From: DASVEE01 sp036380735
GTDB lineage: Bacteria; Acidobacteriota; Thermoanaerobaculia; Gp7-AA8
Direction of reading: 5' to 3'
Length of the DNA: 64,000 nucleotides
Assembly (NCBI GenBank): GCA_036380735.1
Contig: DASVEE010000075.1
Coordinates: forward strand, 1-64,000
Below are positions 61,320-64,000 of the stretch, one piece after another. Below the pieces are notes generated by a model. The model was not told the DNA's origin, searched no databases, and saw nothing but the letters and a program-made list of their open reading frames with translations. A program made the translations under genes and the position numbers. Every line of letters begins with the position of its first letter. Positions within the stretch are counted from its first letter, which is position 1.

Positions 61320-61825
61320 ACTTTCGGGGCGCCGTGCACGATGCGCCACTCGGCGTCTTCGCGCTTCCACCAGTCGGAGTCGAGCTTCAGCAGCTCCAGC
61401 TCGCGCTCGAGCTCGACGGCGTGCGACTTCTTCGTGCTCTCGAGATAGAGCAGCAGATTCTGGTCCATCGGGCCGACGGCCTTGATGAACTCGCGCAGTT
61501 TCCGCTGCATCGTCCGTTCGCGGCCGATGAGGAACTCGGCCGACTCGCGCCAGGAGAGCTCGCCCTCGATGATGTCCTGGAAGCCGAGGTCGCCGCCGAC
61601 GGTGGCGCCCACCTGCTCGCCGAGGGCCGTGGCCTTCAGCTCGATGAGGTCGCGGTTCCCGCGCTCGTCGATGGCGAACTGCTTGAACATCGTGGCCGTC
61701 ATCGGGTTCGGCAGGTTTTCGGCGAGCTTCTCGAAGGTCTTGTAGGCCTCGATGGTGTACTGAAAGATGAGCGCGAGCTGCTGCCTGGAGAGCTGCGCGG
61801 CGACTGGTGTTTCGACGGTCGTCAT
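61316..61825 (-). CDS. All-helical, possibly ferritin-like protein
   Basis: 169 aa from ATG 61825, with GAGG about six bases upstream, overlapping the stop of the ferredoxin gene. Predicted helices at about 12-40, 45-70, 85-115 and 118-150 suggest a four-helix bundle (QQLALIFQYTIEAYKTFEKLAE, FAIDERGNRDLIEL, RERTMQRKLREFIKAV, SHAVELERELELLKL). The usual ferritin ExxH is not clear (DERGNRD in its place), so iron binding is uncertain. The family was not recognised with confidence. Position between ferredoxin and a HesB-like carrier fits an iron or redox role. Confidence 0.6.
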   Translation of the reverse strand: MTTVETPVAAQLSRQQLALIFQYTIEAYKTFEKLAENLPNPMTATMFKQFAIDERGNRDLIELKATALGEQVGATVGGDLGFQDIIEGELSWRESAEFLIGRERTMQRKLREFIKAVGPMDQNLLLYLESTKKSHAVELERELELLKLDSDWWKREDAEWRIVHGAPKV

Positions 61826-61833
61826 TCTTACCT

Positions 61834-62112
61834 CTATTCGATCTTTGCCACTTTGACTGTTACGTCGCCGGTCAGCTTCGCCTGGCAGCTCAGCCGGTAC
61901 GGCGCTTCGAGCTCTTTGTAGGTTTCGTCCGGCGTCGGCGGCGTCAGGTTGCCCCATCCTTCGACGACAGCGATCCTGCAAGTCCCGCACGCACCGTCGC
62001 CACCGCAGACGCTGCTGATGCGGATGCCCATTTCCCTGGCGCAGGAGAGCAGCGTTTTGCCCGCGGCAAACTCGGCTGTCTTCTCTTCATCAAGGAACGT
62101 GACGCGCGGCAT
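61834..62112 (-). CDS. [2Fe-2S] ferredoxin
   Basis: 92 aa from ATG 62112, overlapping the lipA 3' end by 23 bases. Plant/adrenodoxin-type cluster motif C36-x5-C42-x2-C45 (SVCGGDGACGTCRIAV) and Cys76 (YRLSCQAKL). Electron carrier. Directly after lipA it could feed electrons to lipoyl synthase, which needs reductant for SAM cleavage; that link is inference from the operon. Complete. Confidence 0.9.
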   Translation of the reverse strand: MPRVTFLDEEKTAEFAAGKTLLSCAREMGIRISSVCGGDGACGTCRIAVVEGWGNLTPPTPDETYKELEAPYRLSCQAKLTGDVTVKVAKIE

Positions 62113-63046
62113 CGTGGTCGGCGGATTCTACATGAGGCTCCACCGCCCTGTGCGCCATGTACGAGCTGCGGACGAGCGGCGCGGATTCGACGTGATGGAA
62201 GCCGAGGGCACGGGCGCGGCGGCCGAGCTCCTCGAACTCCGCGGGCGTGTAGTACTTGCGCACCGGATGGTTGCGCTCGGTCGGGGCGAGATACTGTCCC
62301 ATCGTCAGGATGTCGACGCCGGCCTCGCGCAGATGCTGCGCGGTTTCGAGGATCTCGTCGTCGGTTTCGCCGAGCCCGAGGATGAGGCTCGACTTCGTGA
62401 GCATCGGGCCGGTGCGCTCCTCGTGCGCCCAGCGCAGGATGTCGAGCGACCGCTGGTACTTGGCGACCGGACGAACGGGGAGATAGAGCCGCGGCACGGT
62501 CTCCACGTTGTGCGCGAGGACGTCGGGCTGCGCCGCGAGCACGGTGCGGAGCGCCTCGCGATTGCCGTCGAGGTCGGAGATGAGCACTTCCACGTTGGCG
62601 CCGCTGACGTCACGCACGGCGTGGATCGTCTCGGCGACGAGCTGCGCGCCGCCGTCCGGCATGTCGTCGCGGTTGACCATGGTGATGACGGCGTGCTTCA
62701 CGCCCATCCTCTTCACCGCTTCGGCGACGCGGCGCGGCTCGTCGAGATCGGCGGGCAGCGGCGTGCCACGGCCGACCGCGCAGAACGTGCAGCGGCGCGT
62801 GCAGATCTCGCCGAGGATCATGAACGTGGCGGTGCCGGCGCTCCAGCACTCGAAGATGTTCGGGCAGCGCGCTTCCTGACACACCGTGTTGAGGGCGAGG
62901 TCGTTCATCAGCCGCGAGACCGGGAGCTGATTGAGGTCGCCCGGGATCCGGATCTTCAGCCACTCCGGCCGGTGGCCGGCGCGGCGGTTGAGAGGCTTGT
63001 CCGCGGGTTTGTCGAGAGGAGCGGCTACGGCTTTGGGGTCGTTCAT
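62090..63046 (-). CDS. lipA: Lipoyl synthase
   Basis: 318 aa from ATG 63046, 3 bases after the lipB stop. Inserts two sulfurs into protein-bound octanoyl chains. Auxiliary cluster CQEARCPNIFEC (C-x4-C-x5-C), radical SAM cluster CTRRCTFC (C-x3-C-x2-C) and the terminal RSSY serine ligand. Since the auxiliary cluster is consumed in each turnover, a local cluster-supply system is meaningful. C-terminal extension of about 20 residues after RSSYMAHRA. Confidence 0.96.
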   Translation of the reverse strand: MNDPKAVAAPLDKPADKPLNRRAGHRPEWLKIRIPGDLNQLPVSRLMNDLALNTVCQEARCPNIFECWSAGTATFMILGEICTRRCTFCAVGRGTPLPADLDEPRRVAEAVKRMGVKHAVITMVNRDDMPDGGAQLVAETIHAVRDVSGANVEVLISDLDGNREALRTVLAAQPDVLAHNVETVPRLYLPVRPVAKYQRSLDILRWAHEERTGPMLTKSSLILGLGETDDEILETAQHLREAGVDILTMGQYLAPTERNHPVRKYYTPAEFEELGRRARALGFHHVESAPLVRSSYMAHRAVEPHVESADHDAARHVP

Positions 63047-63049
63047 ACG

Positions 63050-64000
63050 TTAGACGGCGGTCGGGTTCAGGCGGCCGGCGAGGCGCTGCTGCAGTTGCTC
63101 CAGCGCTTCGCGGTCGTCCGGCCAGCGGATCCTTTCATAGGCCTCGGCGAAAGTGAACCATCCCCAGGTGTCGTGCTCCGTGGGGTCGATGCGGATCGGC
63201 AGCTTGGAATCGAGCGCGGCGACGTAGCCGATCTCGCTGGCGATGATCGGTGCGGGATAGCGCGTGGCGAGGTACGCCGACTCGATCATGAACGACTGCG
63301 TGATTCCCAGCTCCTCGGGATTGGCAGGGTTGCCGGTCTCCTCGACGAGCTCGCGGCGGGCGGTCTCGAGCGGCTGCTCGCCCTCTTCGATCGAGCCGGT
63401 GATCGGCTGCCAGAAGTTGCCGCGCTCCGGTTTGCGGTGGAGCAGGAGGATGCGGTCGTCGTCGTGGACGAGCACTTTCACGAGCCGCAGCGTCTCGGGC
63501 CGCGGTACGAGCTCGCGCCCGAACACCTCGGCGAAGGTGCGCGCGAGGACTTCACGCACTTCCTGCGTCGGGACGGCGCGGCCGAGCTCGCGCGACAGCG
63601 AGGTCACGCCCATGCCGTGCAATCCGCAGGGGGTGATGAAGCGGAAGTGGTCGAGGTTCGTGTTGACGTTCAGCGCCCAGCCATGGGAGGTGACCCACCG
63701 CGCGATGCGCACGCCGATCGCCGCGATCTTGTTCTGCCCGACCCAGATGCCGCGCTTCCCCTCGATGCGCTCGGCGGTGATGCCGTAGTGCGCGACCGTG
63801 CGGATGAGCACTTCCTCCAGGTTCGTGACGTACTTGCGGATGTCGCGGTTGCCCTCGCCGAGGTGGAGGATGGGGTAGCCGACGATCTGCCCCGGCCCGT
63901 GGTAGGTGATGTCGCCGCCACGGGTGGTCTCGAAGAAGCGCACCCGCTGCGCCTGCAGCGCTTCCGGCGGCGCCAGCAGGTTGTTGGCGTCGCCGCCGCG
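63050..64000 (-). CDS. lipB: Octanoyltransferase fused to a Nudix hydrolase (5' partial)
   Basis: The gene runs off the right edge; the visible part starts in the LipB domain (ANNLLAPPEAL, then ETTRGGDITYHGPGQIVGYP). The catalytic Lys (QNKIAAIGVRI) and Cys (ITPCGLHGMG) are present. After about residue 150 of the visible part comes a Nudix domain with the box GSIEEGEQPLETARRELVEE TG and surrounding VLVHDDDRILLLHR. LipB moves octanoyl groups from ACP to lipoyl domains; the fused Nudix domain is unusual and its substrate is unknown. Same operon as lipA. Confidence 0.9.
   Translation of the reverse strand, partial: RGGDANNLLAPPEALQAQRVRFFETTRGGDITYHGPGQIVGYPILHLGEGNRDIRKYVTNLEEVLIRTVAHYGITAERIEGKRGIWVGQNKIAAIGVRIARWVTSHGWALNVNTNLDHFRFITPCGLHGMGVTSLSRELGRAVPTQEVREVLARTFAEVFGRELVPRPETLRLVKVLVHDDDRILLLHRKPERGNFWQPITGSIEEGEQPLETARRELVEETGNPANPEELGITQSFMIESAYLATRYPAPIIASEIGYVAALDSKLPIRIDPTEHDTWGWFTFAEAYERIRWPDDREALEQLQQRLAGRLNPTAV

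Overview
The window is 64 kb of high-G+C bacterial chromosome. Signs of a Gram-negative (diderm) cell are an outer-membrane beta-barrel protein ending in Phe, TatB/TatC, several lipoproteins and a periplasmic-type prolyl isomerase. A Ser/Thr kinase fused to a TolB-like propeller, an S46 peptidase, YfhO/GT-C-like membrane proteins and large multi-PAS hybrid kinases are a combination I associate with Acidobacteriota. That assignment is inference; no rRNA is present. Three tRNA genes (Arg-CCU, Leu-CAG, Met-CAU) all encode CCA. I see no phage, IS element, plasmid function or CRISPR.

Layout. 1-9163: two-component signalling block, with the 3' part of a CheB/CheR-type PAS hybrid kinase, a GAF-like kinase, a 128-aa DHp-like protein lacking the phospho-acceptor His, and two PAS hybrid kinases with C-terminal receivers. 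9285-19867: membrane and envelope genes (YfhO-like protein, radical SAM enzyme, L,D-transpeptidase, a stress-type membrane pair, UbiB-like kinase, methyltransferase, AI-2E-family transporter). 20081-29624: Ser/Thr kinase, S46 peptidase, a large minisatellite, a polytopic membrane protein, a lipoprotein and an S9-like hydrolase. 29681-41829: a broken AbrB/PIN module, tdh-pfk, alpha/beta hydrolase, thioesterase, pgsA, rsmI, an rRNA/tRNA methylase, an aminotransferase, a prolyl isomerase and tatBC. 41953-50756: C-terminal processing protease, zinc-ribbon/LemA/TPM group, folK, an M23 peptidase, radA, a DUF1906-like protein and asparaginase. 50757-51984: a 1.2-kb non-coding block of nested repeats. 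51985-64000: YjbR-like protein, beta-barrel protein, tilS-hpt-ftsH, a pseudopilin, hemB, a duplicated-module membrane protein, and a compact operon lipB(-Nudix)-lipA-ferredoxin-helical protein-HesB-like carrier.

The most unusual property is the intergenic DNA. About fifteen places carry tandem arrays of a 9-bp unit (GGACNNATA), usually introduced by GGGAACGAT and starting just after a stop codon in the sense direction of the gene that has ended. Between convergent genes two arrays face each other and make a long palindrome. Three further families use 7-bp units (TTGTCCG, TTTTCGG, AGAACGC), also laid out as forward array, spacer, reverse array. Two 21-bp minisatellites and REP-like palindromes add to this. 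One 9-bp array and one 7-bp array lie in frame inside genes (a membrane protein and tilS). These look like a set of related 3'-end elements and are the best candidate for an undescribed system. The second candidate is the lipoate/iron-sulfur operon at 61032-64000.
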